Assembly (NCBI GenBank): GCA_019359515.1
Contig: JAHHHC010000011.1
Coordinates: forward strand, 1-64,000
Direction: 5' to 3'
Length of the DNA stretch: 64,000 nucleotides
DNA from: Desmonostoc vinosum HA7617-LM4
GTDB taxonomy: Bacteria; Cyanobacteriota; Cyanobacteriia; Cyanobacteriales; Nostocaceae
Shown here piece by piece: positions 1 to 7,794 of the stretch (positions are counted from its first letter, which is position 1; each line of letters starts with the position of its first letter). Made by a program: the position numbers and the translations under genes. Under the pieces are notes generated by a model. It saw nothing but the letters and a program-made list of their open reading frames with translations, ran no database searches and was not told the origin of the DNA.

Positions 1-244
1 ACTGCTGCTTAGTTTCGGCTGATTTTTTCATGATTCAACTTGACTCAGTTTCTCCAGGAAGTTGGGTAACTTTGTCTTGCTGTTCTCTTAATTGCTGGTT
101 GAATCCAAATTAGTCCAAACTCCAGCTCTCAGCTAGAGTGCTGTAAAAAATTCAGCCTATTGATACATGCACTTAATATATCTTTAGCAAGATTGTCAGC
201 TTTTTAACACAGCATATGATATTGGAATACAAACAACATCCCTG

Positions 245-289
245 AAAGCGATCGCTCCCTTGATAGGTTTTATGGAGGCGATCGCTTTT
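245..289 (+). terminator. HIP1-based hairpin, possible terminator
   Basis: The arms AAAGCGATCGC and GGCGATCGCTTTT flank a loop of about 20 nt and are followed by a T-rich run. It could end transcription of a gene lying left of the window. Because HIP1 is itself palindromic, the fold may be coincidental. Confidence 0.4.
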
Positions 290-296
290 ATTTTGC

Positions 297-360
297 ATTA
301 ACAAGTTCCGTGGGTTTAAGTCCCTCGGTTCTATAATCGGCAAGTTTTGTGTTGGGGTCT
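297..360 (+). repeat. Interspersed repeat family R63, copy 1
   Basis: This unit begins ATTAACAAGTTCCGTGGG and ends TTTTGTGTTGGGGTC. It recurs at 6700-6762 and 7659-7721 with a few substitutions, always on the plus strand. The segment GGGTTTAAGTCCC resembles a tRNA T-arm, but the whole unit does not fold as a tRNA. Copies 1 and 2 share a further 25 bp (GTCTTATACCAATTCG...) leading into the AATTCGT array. Confidence 0.7.
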
Positions 361-374
361 GTCTTATACCAATT

Positions 375-418
375 CGTAATTCGTAATGACGATTACGAAT
401 TACGAATTACGAATTATT
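375..418. repeat. AATTCGT heptamer array (STRR)
   Basis: Runs of AATTCGT and its complement ACGAATT. The same array type occurs near 3912-3948, 5316-5341, 6774-6797, 6922-6942, 7780-7803, 19952-20004, 24380-24411 and 29328-29346. Such short tandemly repeated repetitive sequences are typical of Nostocales spacers. Confidence 0.85.
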
Positions 419-1115
419 TAAGTAGCTTCTTTGAGATACCCTGCTGCGACACAATCGTCAATCAGTTGCAGGACAAACGGCCAAAGTTCTGGCGCACCTA
501 TCTCTACAGGTGCTACCCTTTTGATCACTTGATCGCGCCTAATGCCATGAATACGCCAAGTACCGCCTTGAGTTTGCTGATTGTGCAACAAGGGTTGAAT
601 GCGGTCTAAAGCTGCGGCAAACTTGGCTGAGGGTGTGATTCCGGCTTCAAACTCATCCCATAGTGAACGTAATTCACTAGCTTGATCTGCTGGTAAAAGT
701 CCAAATAGCCGTAGTGCGGCTTGTGCTTCTCTGGTTGCCTTGGTTTGATTACTTTGCATATCGTAGCAGAATGTGTCACCAGCATCAATTTCTACCAAGT
801 CGTGCAGCAATAGCATTTTGATCGTATGAAATATATCAACTTCTTTTGGAGCATAAGCTAAAAAACATCTAAATTACATAATCAAATTAAATAAAACTCT
901 TGTGGGGTGGGCATCTTGCCCGCCCTAATTATGCAAGTTATATGTGGAACAGCATATTCCGCTAATGCGATCGCCATGATCGCCAAATGCCAAGAATGTT
1001 CTGCACTATTTTCTTGGCGTGAACCGTCGATGAGCAAGGTTTGGCGCATCACCTGTTTCAGCCCATCAATTTCGACAATGAACTGGATTTGTTGATTTAA
1101 TCGATTGATATGCAC
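418..1115 (-). pseudogene. HD-domain hydrolase (YfbR/5'-deoxynucleotidase-like), split by an insertion
   Basis: The N-terminal part (GTG start at 1115) reads MHINRLNQQIQFIVEID, then the metal-binding stretch ENSAEHSWHLA, and breaks off after LAEYA. The rest resumes in another frame near position 855 with APKEVDIFHTIKMLLLHDLVE and continues through DAGDTFCYD and RIQPLLHNQQTQGG to the stop at 418. Joined, the two parts give a normal HD hydrolase of about 200 residues with the H...HD...D ligand set. A 95-bp insertion plus 6-bp duplication (101 bp, not divisible by 3) separates them, so the full protein cannot be made without frameshifting. Family members hydrolyse deoxynucleoside monophosphates or related phosphates. 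A fragment starting at 816 could still be translated but lacks the first histidine. Confidence 0.85.
856..950. mobile_element. MITE-like insertion inside the HD-domain gene
   Basis: The inserted segment is bounded by direct repeats AGCATA at 850-855 and 951-956. Imperfect inverted repeats lie near its ends (865-882 against 928-945, 15 of 18 matching). The centre carries the palindrome GGGCATCTTGCCC, also found in the 105-bp elements at 35542 and 48980. It has no coding capacity. Removing it together with one AGCATA restores the HD reading frame exactly. Confidence 0.7.
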
Positions 1116-1214
1116 CTGATTTCAGTTATGAGTTAACAGTTACAGCAGGGGAAAGGGAACAGGGAACAGAGTTAAAAGTTTTTTGTTATCTGATATCTTG
1201 CACCAGTCCCAAAA

Positions 1215-1362
1215 ACCGCCATAGGTTAGAAACCTATGGCTAATAGCAAAAGTCCTCTCAAGAGGACTAAATCTCACAAAAAGCATAGATTTTAGTCCAC
1301 TTAAGTGGACTTGACCTAATAAGAGCGAGAATTTATTCTCTGGCGGGAGATTGGGCAGGTGC
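1215..1362. repeat. Inverted-repeat-rich interspersed element
   Basis: A string of small hairpins: CCATAGGTTAGAAACCTATGG, AGTCCTCTCAAGAGGACT, AGTCCACTTAAGTGGACT, and an end segment GAATTTATTCTCTGGCGGG. The same architecture (AATAGCAAAAGTCC..., an internal hairpin, then ATTTATTTTCTGGCG) recurs at 44003-44275 with different but self-complementary arms. It is noncoding; an ORF across it on the minus strand has no coding character. Confidence 0.6.
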
Positions 1363-1481
1363 AAGATCTAAGTTATATGACTTTATTCTTAAAACTTGTA
1401 CCTCATTTACCCACAATCTGCTGTATCACCACACGATAGATCCTTGCTAACTGCTCATTATTCACAGATGAAAAATCTCTC

Positions 1482-1608
1482 CGCGTCCCCGCGTCCCCGC
1501 GTCAACCATCACAACTGTACATGATTTGTCCCAGTCCCCAATCCCCAGTCCCCAATCCCCAGTCCCCAATCCCCAGTCCCCAGTCCCCAGTCCCCAATCC
1601 CCAGTCCC
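1482..1608. repeat. GCGTCCCC and CCCCAGT/CCCCAAT arrays
   Basis: Three units of CCGCGTCC at 1482-1503, then about eleven units of seven bases alternating CCCCAGT and CCCCAAT at 1530-1608. The ORF read through this array on the minus strand (repeating GDWGLGT) is an artefact. Confidence 0.85.
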
Positions 1609-1615
1609 TTATAAA

Positions 1616-1705
1616 AATTAAAAAGCGCTTGGGAGTGTTGCCGTGTTTCCACCCCAGGCGCTTTTTATTATCTAACTTGCTCCTCACACACAAATAAACC
1701 ATATC
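1616..1705 (-). ncRNA. Candidate small RNA, copy 1
   Basis: Read on the minus strand, the segment gives a 5' single-stranded region containing GUGUGUGAGGAG (complement of 1680-1691). A strong stem-loop follows (1621-1666, arms AAAGCGC...GCGCUUU with GGG/CCC) and then a U-rich tail, the shape of a short terminated sRNA. The 12-mer is the exact complement of most of the conserved ACUCCUCACACAC loop of the cyanobacterial sRNA Yfr1. Nostocales are known to carry tandem sRNA arrays (NsiR1), but I cannot confirm identity with any named RNA. The start point is not determined. Confidence 0.45.
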
Positions 1706-1781
1706 ATTGCTTTAATTCAAGCGCAAGTATATAGAGTGACACTTCCAAAACTGCACTATGGAAGGTAATTTTTATTACCAA

Positions 1782-1870
1782 ATTAAAAAGCGTCCAGGAG
1801 TGTTGCCGTGTTTCCACCCTAGACGCTCTTTATTTTTAACTTGCTCCTCACACACAAATAAACCATATCA
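1782..1870 (-). ncRNA. Candidate small RNA, copy 2
   Basis: Second copy of the terminated hairpin RNA (stem 1787-1830; 12-mer complement at 1844-1855). Its arms are GCGUCUAGG and CCUGGACGC where copy 1 has GCGCCUGGG and CCCAAGCGC. Pairing is preserved by compensating changes, which argues for selection on RNA structure. It lies about 70 nt after the purH stop and may also end purH transcripts. Confidence 0.45.
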
Positions 1871-1941
1871 TTTACAATCTCAAGTGGGGATCTTACTAAG
1901 TGCCACTTTGATAACTGCACCATTTACATTACAGCCAAAAC

Positions 1942-3471
1942 TTAGTGCAAAAAGTGACGTATACCTGTAAATGCCATGATTAAACCTAGTTCATTGGCAG
2001 CTTGAACCGAGGCTTGATCCCGCATACTTCCCCCTGGTTGGACGATGGCGGTAATTCCGGCGGCGGCGGCTGTTTTCACCGAGTCATCAAAGGGGAAGAA
2101 TCCATCACTGGCGAGAAAACCACCTTTGGCTTTGTCTTTTGCTTGTTCTAGGGCAATTTTCACTGAGCCAACGCGGTTCATTTGACCGGCACCCACTCCT
2201 AAAGTAGTAAAATCGCCACTCACTACTATGGCATTCGATTTCACATGTTTGCAAACTTTCCAGGCAAATAATAATTCTGCTAATTCATCGGGTGTTGGTT
2301 GGCGTTCGGTGACTATTTGCCATTTGCTAGTATCTGCGATCGCATCATCGGCAGATTGTACTAAGAAACCACCTGCGATCGCTTTAATTGTATTTTTGGG
2401 GCCGCTACTCAAATCTGATAATATCAAAATTCGCACATTAGATTTGGCGGCGAGAATTTCTTGTGCTTCTGCTTCGCAACCCGGCGCTACTACACATTCT
2501 AAAAACGTTTTGGTTAATTCAGTGGCTGTTGTTGCATCAATCGGTCGGTTGAGTGCAACTATGCCGCCAAAGGCAGAAATAGCATCTGCATTGAAAGCTT
2601 TTTCGTAAGCTTCCTTGATACTGTCACCTACAGCCACACCGCAAGGATTGGTGTGTTTAAGGATGGCAACTGCGGGACTATCAGTAAACTCTGTAATTAT
2701 CTGCCGTGCTGCTTCTAAATCAACTAGGTTATTGTAACTAAGTTCCTTACCTTGAAGTTTGGTAGCCGCTGCCCATCCTGTCGGAGTAGTACCTGTTTGA
2801 TACCATCCGGCGTTTTGATGAGGGTTTTCACCATAGCGTAGAGGTTGCAGTTGTTGTCCTGAGATGGTGTACTCTGGCTGTAAAGATTGATTGCTGAGGT
2901 AAGAGGCGATCGCGCGGTCATAGCTAGCAGTATGTAAAAATCCTTTTAATGCAGCTTTTTGACGGAATTCTAACGAAGCTTCTCCATTATTTTGCCGTAA
3001 CTCTTGCAGATATTCACTATACTGTGCTGGATCACATAATACAGCTAGATGAGCAAAATTTTTCGATGATGCCCGTAACATCGCCGGGCCACCGATATCA
3101 ATTTGCTCAATTGCTGCCGATAATGTTACACCTGGTTGAGCGATCGTTTCCTCAAAAGGATAAAGATTTACTACTACTAAATCAATCGGGCGGATTTGAT
3201 TATTTTCTAAATCTGCAACATCAGCAGCAACATCCCGCCGTGCCAAAATCCCACCATGAATTCGGGGATGCAGTGTTTTAACTCGACCACCTAAAATTTC
3301 CGGCGAACCCGTGTAATCTGCAACTTTCGTAACTGGTAGCCCTGCATCTTTGAGTGCTTGGGCTGTGCCGCCACTGCTGATTAAATCAAAGTCGAATTCT
3401 TCAACCAAGTTACGGGCTAGGTCGATTAAACCAGTTTTATTAGATACACTCAGCAGTGCTAGACGCGCCAT
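1942..3471 (-). CDS. purH: Bifunctional AICAR formyltransferase / IMP cyclohydrolase
   Basis: Catalyses the last two steps of de novo IMP synthesis in the cytosol: formylation of AICAR with 10-formyl-THF, then ring closure to IMP. The N-terminal cyclohydrolase (MGS-like) domain shows LLSVSNKTGL, SSGGTA and GGRVKTLHPRIHGGIL. The C-terminal AICAR transformylase domain shows LRYGENPHQ, LSYNNLVD, ILKHTNPCGVA and VKSNAIV. At 509 residues it is full length for the family, with the ATG at 3471. The minus-strand spacer just downstream carries the two hairpin RNAs described separately. No sign of degradation. Confidence 0.97.
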   Translation of the reverse strand: MARLALLSVSNKTGLIDLARNLVEEFDFDLISSGGTAQALKDAGLPVTKVADYTGSPEILGGRVKTLHPRIHGGILARRDVAADVADLENNQIRPIDLVVVNLYPFEETIAQPGVTLSAAIEQIDIGGPAMLRASSKNFAHLAVLCDPAQYSEYLQELRQNNGEASLEFRQKAALKGFLHTASYDRAIASYLSNQSLQPEYTISGQQLQPLRYGENPHQNAGWYQTGTTPTGWAAATKLQGKELSYNNLVDLEAARQIITEFTDSPAVAILKHTNPCGVAVGDSIKEAYEKAFNADAISAFGGIVALNRPIDATTATELTKTFLECVVAPGCEAEAQEILAAKSNVRILILSDLSSGPKNTIKAIAGGFLVQSADDAIADTSKWQIVTERQPTPDELAELLFAWKVCKHVKSNAIVVSGDFTTLGVGAGQMNRVGSVKIALEQAKDKAKGGFLASDGFFPFDDSVKTAAAAGITAIVQPGGSMRDQASVQAANELGLIMAFTGIRHFLH

Positions 3472-3574
3472 GTCTCAATTCCTCAAATGAACCCTGGAAG
3501 CAAAGGATCTTAAGTGTTGCATAAGCTTCGGTTTACTTCAAGACTATGAAGAGCGATCGCGTTAATTAGGTTTG

Positions 3575-3815
3575 TTATTCTTGACGTGGATCTGACTGGG
3601 GTGGATGCCAGCCCGCTTCTACCCAAAAACGACGAGCTACTTGAATCGAAGACTCATCTCGACGTTTATCATTGAAATCAAAGCGATCGCAAGTCGCTCT
3701 CCCTGTAGCAGTTGTACCTAAAATTTGTGTCCCGTCTTTTGTCCAGATAAAATGCTCAGACCATTGTTGCTGCCGGGGATGAAATAGAAGAACTGGTTCT
3801 TGGGTTTTGGGATCG
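3575..3815 (-). pseudogene. 3' remnant of an HNH endonuclease-family gene
   Basis: About 80 residues starting DPKTQEPVLLFHPRQQQWSEHF and running to GWHPPQ match, from memory, the C-terminal end of cyanobacterial HNH endonuclease proteins (HPRQQ.WSEHF followed by TGRAT and a final GWHPP). The N-terminal HNH metal site is absent. Upstream, at 3816-3910, the reading frame enters a G/C-rich repeat (CCCCATTCCCC, GGGGCCCCGAG) and the AATTACG array, so the 5' half has been replaced by repeats. It is most likely a dead fragment. Confidence 0.7.
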
Positions 3816-3948
3816 GTAGCTACCCCTCCCCATTCCCCATTGCCCCTAATCCCCAGAGGGGGCCCCGAGTTCCCCATTCCCCGTGGGCTGAGCGAAGTCG
3901 AAGCCCACAAGGAATTACGAATTACGAATTACGAATTACGAATTACAA
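3816..3948. repeat. G/C-rich interspersed repeat plus heptamer array
   Basis: Contains CCCCTAATCCCC, GGGGGCCCCGAGTTCCCC and TGAGCGAAGTCGAAGCCC, then an ATTACGA array (3912-3948). The complementary block (CTCGGGGCC...GGAGTGGGGATTAGGGG) recurs at 18795-18835 and 61450-61493. It separates the HNH remnant from the DUF4336 gene. Confidence 0.75.
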
Positions 3949-4025
3949 ACAATTTGCTAAACTCCAACTTCAGGAAAGAGAATCAAAACAATTTGAGCAT
4001 CGGGAACTAGAAAGGGGGTTGCAGA

Positions 4026-5258
4026 GTGGCTTATGACGAACGCGTAGGAAATACAGAACAGATTCATCTCAAGGATTTGTCATGGCCTTTCTGGCCAATT
4101 GTGCCAATCTATCCCTATGGCAAACGACGTACAATCCGTAAAGAAGTAGTTAAAGATACAATCTGGACTTTTGACCAACTTCAAGGTATTTTTTACGTTG
4201 TCGTGCCCATCCGCATGACTATTGTCAAGCTGGAAACAGGCGGTCTTTTAGTCTACGCACCTGTTGCACCGACTCTAGAATGTATTCGGCTTGTTGAGGA
4301 ACTTGTAGCAGAACACGGTGATATTAAGTATATTATCTTGCCAACTATCTCTGGATTAGAGCATAAAGTCTTTGTTGGCCCCTTCGCTCGACGTTTTCCG
4401 AATGCACAGGTTTTCATTGCTCCTAGCCAGTGGAGTTTTCCACTTAACCTGCCTCTCAGTTGGCTGGGGTTTCCTCCAACACGCACTCAGGTGTTGCCAG
4501 CAGATAGTAATCAAGCTCCCTTTGGTGAACAGTTTGACTACGCAATTCTGGGCCCCATTGACTTGGGGCCGGGGCGGTTTGCAGAAGTTGCATTTTTTCA
4601 CAAGCGATCGCATACTCTTTTAGTGATAGACTCGGTGATTTCTGTACCAGCAGAACCACCTGCGATCGTGCAATTAGATCCATACCCTTTATTGTTTCAT
4701 GCCAAGGATAAAGCTTCTGATATAGTTGCAGACAATCCAGCAAATCGCCTTAAAGGATGGCAACGTATCTCGCTGTTTGCTTTGTACTTTCGGCCAAGCG
4801 CGTTAGAGGTCATGGGAGTAGGTGAGGTGATTCTTGATGCCCTCAAAGCCTCAGAACGCTCAAATAAAGCTTATTTTGGATTGTACCCTTTTAAATGGCA
4901 ACAAAATTGGCAGCGATCGTTTGAGGCCCTACGCGGAGATGGTCGTTTATTTGTTGCACCCATTCTACAAACACTGATTCTCAATCGTGCCCCAGCAGAA
5001 ACTATTAATTGGGCTAATCAAGTATCAAGTTGGAATTTTCAATGGATTATTCCTTGCCATTTTGATTCACCAATCAAAGCAGAACCTCATCAATTTCGCC
5101 AAGCATTTTCTTTTTTAGAAAAGCAGCCTGCTGTGAGTGCCGGTTTATTCGGCAGTAATAGTTCTCCTTTACCAGAAGAGGATTTTAGAATTATGAAATT
5201 AATTGACCAAGGTTTAAATAAAAGCAAAATTGTACCGCCAGCAAAAGATAAAGTGTAA
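4026..5258 (+). CDS. DUF4336 domain-containing protein
   Basis: A 410-residue cytosolic protein matching the DUF4336 family common in cyanobacteria, which has a metallo-beta-lactamase-like fold with few conserved metal ligands. Visible family-like segments are WPFWPIVPIYPYGKRRTIR near the N-terminus, PTLECIRLVEEL, and YIILPTISGLEHKVFVGPFARRFPNA. A histidine-containing PCHFDSPIKA lies near the C-terminus. The GTG start at 4026 follows the purine-rich AAAGGGGG, a plausible ribosome binding site. No substrate is known to me. It stands alone between repeat-rich spacers, so the neighbourhood gives no clue to function. Confidence 0.8.
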   Translation: MAYDERVGNTEQIHLKDLSWPFWPIVPIYPYGKRRTIRKEVVKDTIWTFDQLQGIFYVVVPIRMTIVKLETGGLLVYAPVAPTLECIRLVEELVAEHGDIKYIILPTISGLEHKVFVGPFARRFPNAQVFIAPSQWSFPLNLPLSWLGFPPTRTQVLPADSNQAPFGEQFDYAILGPIDLGPGRFAEVAFFHKRSHTLLVIDSVISVPAEPPAIVQLDPYPLLFHAKDKASDIVADNPANRLKGWQRISLFALYFRPSALEVMGVGEVILDALKASERSNKAYFGLYPFKWQQNWQRSFEALRGDGRLFVAPILQTLILNRAPAETINWANQVSSWNFQWIIPCHFDSPIKAEPHQFRQAFSFLEKQPAVSAGLFGSNSSPLPEEDFRIMKLIDQGLNKSKIVPPAKDKV

Positions 5259-5365
5259 TGGTGGAGATTGGGGACTGTGCGAGATGAGGGAGACGCACAG
5301 ACGTGCAGATTAAATAATTCGTAATTCGTAATTCGTAATTAAAGAAGTCGCAAGTCGCAAGTCCC

Positions 5366-6619
5366 CTATTTATTAGCAGCAAGTTTGGCAAGTACTCCGC
5401 TATATAAAGCTATAAATTTAGACTCTTCTACAGGTGCATTGCTGTTATTCCAAGTGGCGGCTACACAGTAACTTTTTCCGTTCTTGGCTTGCAACCAAGT
5501 TGTGAGATTGAGGACACCAGATTCAGATCCACCTTTAAATGCTACCCGCTGCCAATCTTGAGGATTAGCAACACCAGGATTAATACTCATTAAAGGTAAA
5601 TCAGCAACTTGTTCTATTAATCCACAAAGTTCTTCGGTAGTAAAAAACCATTCCACATCAAGGGCAACGGGATTATTACCCTCAAATTCACTCACATTAG
5701 GAAGCGGTTTTTTCGCTAATTCTTGAAGTATTGCACGGCGTTGAGTTTCATTACTAGTGCGATAACGTTTCAGCAAATCTCGATTTTCTGAACCTTTCAA
5801 AATAAATAATTCACGAGTAGTTAAGAAAGGACGATTACGGGGTGATACTAATTCAATAGGCTGTCTGCCAATCAGGTTAATTAATGTATCTGTTGCTGTA
5901 TTATCGCTGAAAGAAATCATCAAAGACGCGAGTGTTTGCACTGTTATATATGCCCCATCTGGCCATGTTTGTAATATTCCAGATGGTAAGCTTTTCCAAT
6001 TTGTTTGCAGTTGCATTACGTCTTTCCATGCTCTTTTACCAGAGGCAATTTCTAATTTTAATGCTTGCAATACTGCTAGCTTAAAAGCTGAACCAACTGC
6101 TAATGGTGTTTTAGTATTTAAGGCAGCTAATACTGTTTTGTTTTCTTGAACTAAAAAACTGACTTGACCTGGTAACGCTTGAAATTGAGTAGTTGCTTCT
6201 TTTAAGCTAGTTAGCTTAGTTTGTGGCGGTTCAAATAATAGTCCTGAAATTTGTCCTTTGGGATTGAGATTTATTTTGGTTGGAACTGAACCTTGACTAA
6301 AAATAATTAGATAATCTTGAGCATTGTTTTGTACATTTTGATAGTCTCCTAGTTGAGTTTTTATGGTGTTAATTATTTGCTGCATCTTTTCCAGAGGAAT
6401 CTGAGCTAAAAATTCAGTTGCAAACCATTCTTTTTGTATTTCTTTGGTAGTAAATAATCTTTCTAAAGCAGCTTTGGGAGAAATAGATTTGCTTGATGCT
6501 GGCATTTGAGCTAATGGTAGTAGCTGAATTTTGATATCTGCTAATGTCAACTGAGGAAAAATTAAGTTTATTGTTACCAGTGAGATAGTGAATAAGAAAC
6601 CTATATAGTATTTATACAT
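5366..6619 (-). CDS. Serine hydrolase (class A beta-lactamase fold), exported
   Basis: 417 residues. A hydrophobic N-terminus (residues 5-27, ending near TLADI) looks like a signal peptide, so it probably acts in the periplasm. The three active-site motifs of the penicillin-recognising serine enzymes are present: SAFK at 177-180 (nucleophile and general base), SDN at 238-240, and KGG at 362-364 in place of KTG. The family includes class A beta-lactamases and D,D-peptidase-like hydrolases. An extra N-terminal domain of about 130 residues makes it longer than a classical beta-lactamase, so a cell-wall role is as likely as antibiotic hydrolysis. The 3' end lies beside an AATTCGT array. Confidence 0.85.
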   Translation of the reverse strand: MYKYYIGFLFTISLVTINLIFPQLTLADIKIQLLPLAQMPASSKSISPKAALERLFTTKEIQKEWFATEFLAQIPLEKMQQIINTIKTQLGDYQNVQNNAQDYLIIFSQGSVPTKINLNPKGQISGLLFEPPQTKLTSLKEATTQFQALPGQVSFLVQENKTVLAALNTKTPLAVGSAFKLAVLQALKLEIASGKRAWKDVMQLQTNWKSLPSGILQTWPDGAYITVQTLASLMISFSDNTATDTLINLIGRQPIELVSPRNRPFLTTRELFILKGSENRDLLKRYRTSNETQRRAILQELAKKPLPNVSEFEGNNPVALDVEWFFTTEELCGLIEQVADLPLMSINPGVANPQDWQRVAFKGGSESGVLNLTTWLQAKNGKSYCVAATWNNSNAPVEESKFIALYSGVLAKLAANK

Positions 6620-6699
6620 TAGTAATTTTGAGTTTTTTTGAGTTATGCGATCGCTAAGTTTGTTAAGTTACTCTTGTAGCCAGTAATCTCAATTATCGC

Positions 6700-6762
6700 A
6701 TTAACTAGTTCCGTGGGTTTAAGTCCCCGGTTCTATAACCGACAAGTTTTGTGTTGGAGTCT
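6700..6762 (+). repeat. Interspersed repeat family R63, copy 2
   Basis: Same unit as 297-360, with ACTAGTTCC for ACAAGTTCC and ATAACCGACAAG for ATAATCGGCAAG. It is followed by the same GTCTTATACCAATTCG link into the AATTCGT array. Confidence 0.7.
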
Positions 6763-6813
6763 GTCTTATACCAATTCGTAATTCGTAATTCGTAATGACG
6801 CGACGCTCCTGTG

Positions 6814-6922
6814 TCGCTACCGCTGACGCTCGTACCTCGCTACCGCTTCGCTAACGCTAACGCTATCGAGGACTCGCTACCGCTGACGCTCGTACCTCGC
6901 TACCGCTTCGCTAACGCTAACG
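6814..6922. repeat. Tandem duplication of a 49-bp segment, period 60
   Basis: TCGCTACCGCTGACGCTCG...GCTAACGCTAACG occurs at 6814-6862 and again at 6874-6922, with an 11-bp linker. It is built from GCTAACG/CGCTACC-type short units also seen near 7750 and 13095 (TTAGCGCAGCGTTAGCG). Confidence 0.85.
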
Positions 6923-7319
6923 TAATTCGTAATTCGTAATTAAGAAACTGTTATTTAGTATGGGTTTCGGAGTTTGAATGTGTAGACGGATTTCAGAGAA
7001 TTGGTATTACAAAGTTGAGGCAGTGTGAACTTGGGGAGCCACTGCGTTGGACGAGTTTCCCGGCAGCCGCGCAAGTGGCGTGGTTTCCCCCATGAACAAC
7101 TTGGGTTGAGGAACGTAGACGCTTGGAGGGCGGCTTCCCGCAGGGTAAACCAACACCGATATCCATGTTGGGTTTCACTTCGTACCCTACGGGATCTTAC
7201 TACAACCCAACCTACGCCTATTAAATCTAATGCACTAGAATAGCTGAAACAGTCCACTAGAGTGCTAAGTTTTAAGTTAACTTAAAACTGAGAGCATAGT
7301 TAAAAATGGGGAGTAAATA

Positions 7320-7502
7320 ATGGATGTACAAACTATTAAACAACGAATTGCCGTAGTTCAAAGCAAGCGTGATTATTTGCTGAGTCTGCTAGAACGCCCT
7401 AATTTAGGTATTTTAAGAGTTGATGTCAATCAGGCTTTGGAAGAATTAGATGAGTTAATTGATGAGTTTAGACGCACGATTCCCGATGCGGGAAATAATT
7501 AA
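7320..7502 (+). CDS. Small conserved-type hypothetical protein
   Basis: 60 residues, highly charged, predicted mostly helical (KQRIAVVQSKRDYLLSLLE, then ALEELDELIDEFRRTI), possibly a short coiled coil. The ATG at 7320 is preceded by GGGGAG at a suitable distance, and a clear hairpin terminator follows at 7535-7576. It is therefore well framed as an independent small gene. I do not recognise a named family and infer no function. Confidence 0.75.
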   Translation: MDVQTIKQRIAVVQSKRDYLLSLLERPNLGILRVDVNQALEELDELIDEFRRTIPDAGNN

Positions 7503-7534
7503 GCTGAACTAGAGAATTAAAAATATTAAAAATT

Positions 7535-7576
7535 ACGTCGGTTTAACTATCAACTTACAGTTATACCGACGTTTTT
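7535..7576 (+). terminator. Rho-independent terminator of the small gene at 7320
   Basis: Stem ACGTCGGT...ACCGACGT, extended inward by AACT/AGTT, followed by TTTTTT. It lies 33 nt after the stop codon. Confidence 0.85.
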
Positions 7577-7658
7577 TCAATTATAATACCCTGCAAATTT
7601 TGGTAATTGATTGTGTTGTCTTCAATCAAGCAATACAGATACATTATTTATCCAGCAA

Positions 7659-7721
7659 ATTAACAAGTTCCGTAGGTTTAAGTCCCCCGGTTCCATAATC
7701 GGCAAGTTTTGTGTTGGGGTC
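7659..7721 (+). repeat. Interspersed repeat family R63, copy 3
   Basis: Third copy of the 297-360 unit, with CCGTAGGTTTAAGTCCCCC. The downstream flank differs (AAATCCCCATTAC...), so the repeat boundary lies close to GGGGTC. Confidence 0.7.
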
Positions 7722-7794
7722 AAATCCCCATTACAAAACTTAATTACGTTAGCGCAGCGTTAGCGAGTCCTCGAGCGTCATTACGAATTACGAA

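Larger units (their letters stand above)
1..417. other. Left-edge intergenic region
   Basis: No supported gene. It holds a HIP1-based hairpin (245-289), one copy of a roughly 63-bp interspersed repeat (297-360) and an AATTCGT/ATTACGA heptamer array (about 375-418). The array runs up to the stop codon of the broken HD-domain gene on the minus strand. Confidence 0.6.
1616..1920 (-). repeat. Tandem duplication with conserved hairpins (period 165 bp)
   Basis: Copy 1 (1616-1755) and copy 2 (1782-1920) are direct repeats of about 140 bp lying just 3' of purH. Both contain the hairpin with the loop segment GTGTTGCCGTGTTTCC, the 12-mer CTCCTCACACAC and the block AAATAAACCATATCA, and both end at ...AACTGCAC. 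The middle parts have diverged, while hairpin and 12-mer are kept. Confidence 0.85.
6620..7319. other. Repeat-filled spacer without a gene
   Basis: Holds R63 copy 2 (6700-6762), AATTCGT arrays (6774-6797, 6922-6942), a 49-bp duplication (6814-6862 and 6874-6922) and a G/C-rich stretch (7020-7210, with CCGCGCAAGTGGCG, GGCGGCTTCCCGCAGGG and CGTACCCTACGGGATC). ORFs here lack coding character. A promoter for the small gene at 7320 must lie near 7250-7310, but I see no clear motif. Confidence 0.6.

Noticed and set aside
1502-1702. ORF on the minus strand reading GDWGLGT repeats
   Set aside because: It is the translation of a CCCCAGT/CCCCAAT array, with no coding features.
6955-7257. Overlapping ORFs on both strands in a G/C-rich spacer
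   Set aside because: They fall in interspersed repeat sequence, lack ribosome binding sites and known domains, and the strands conflict.
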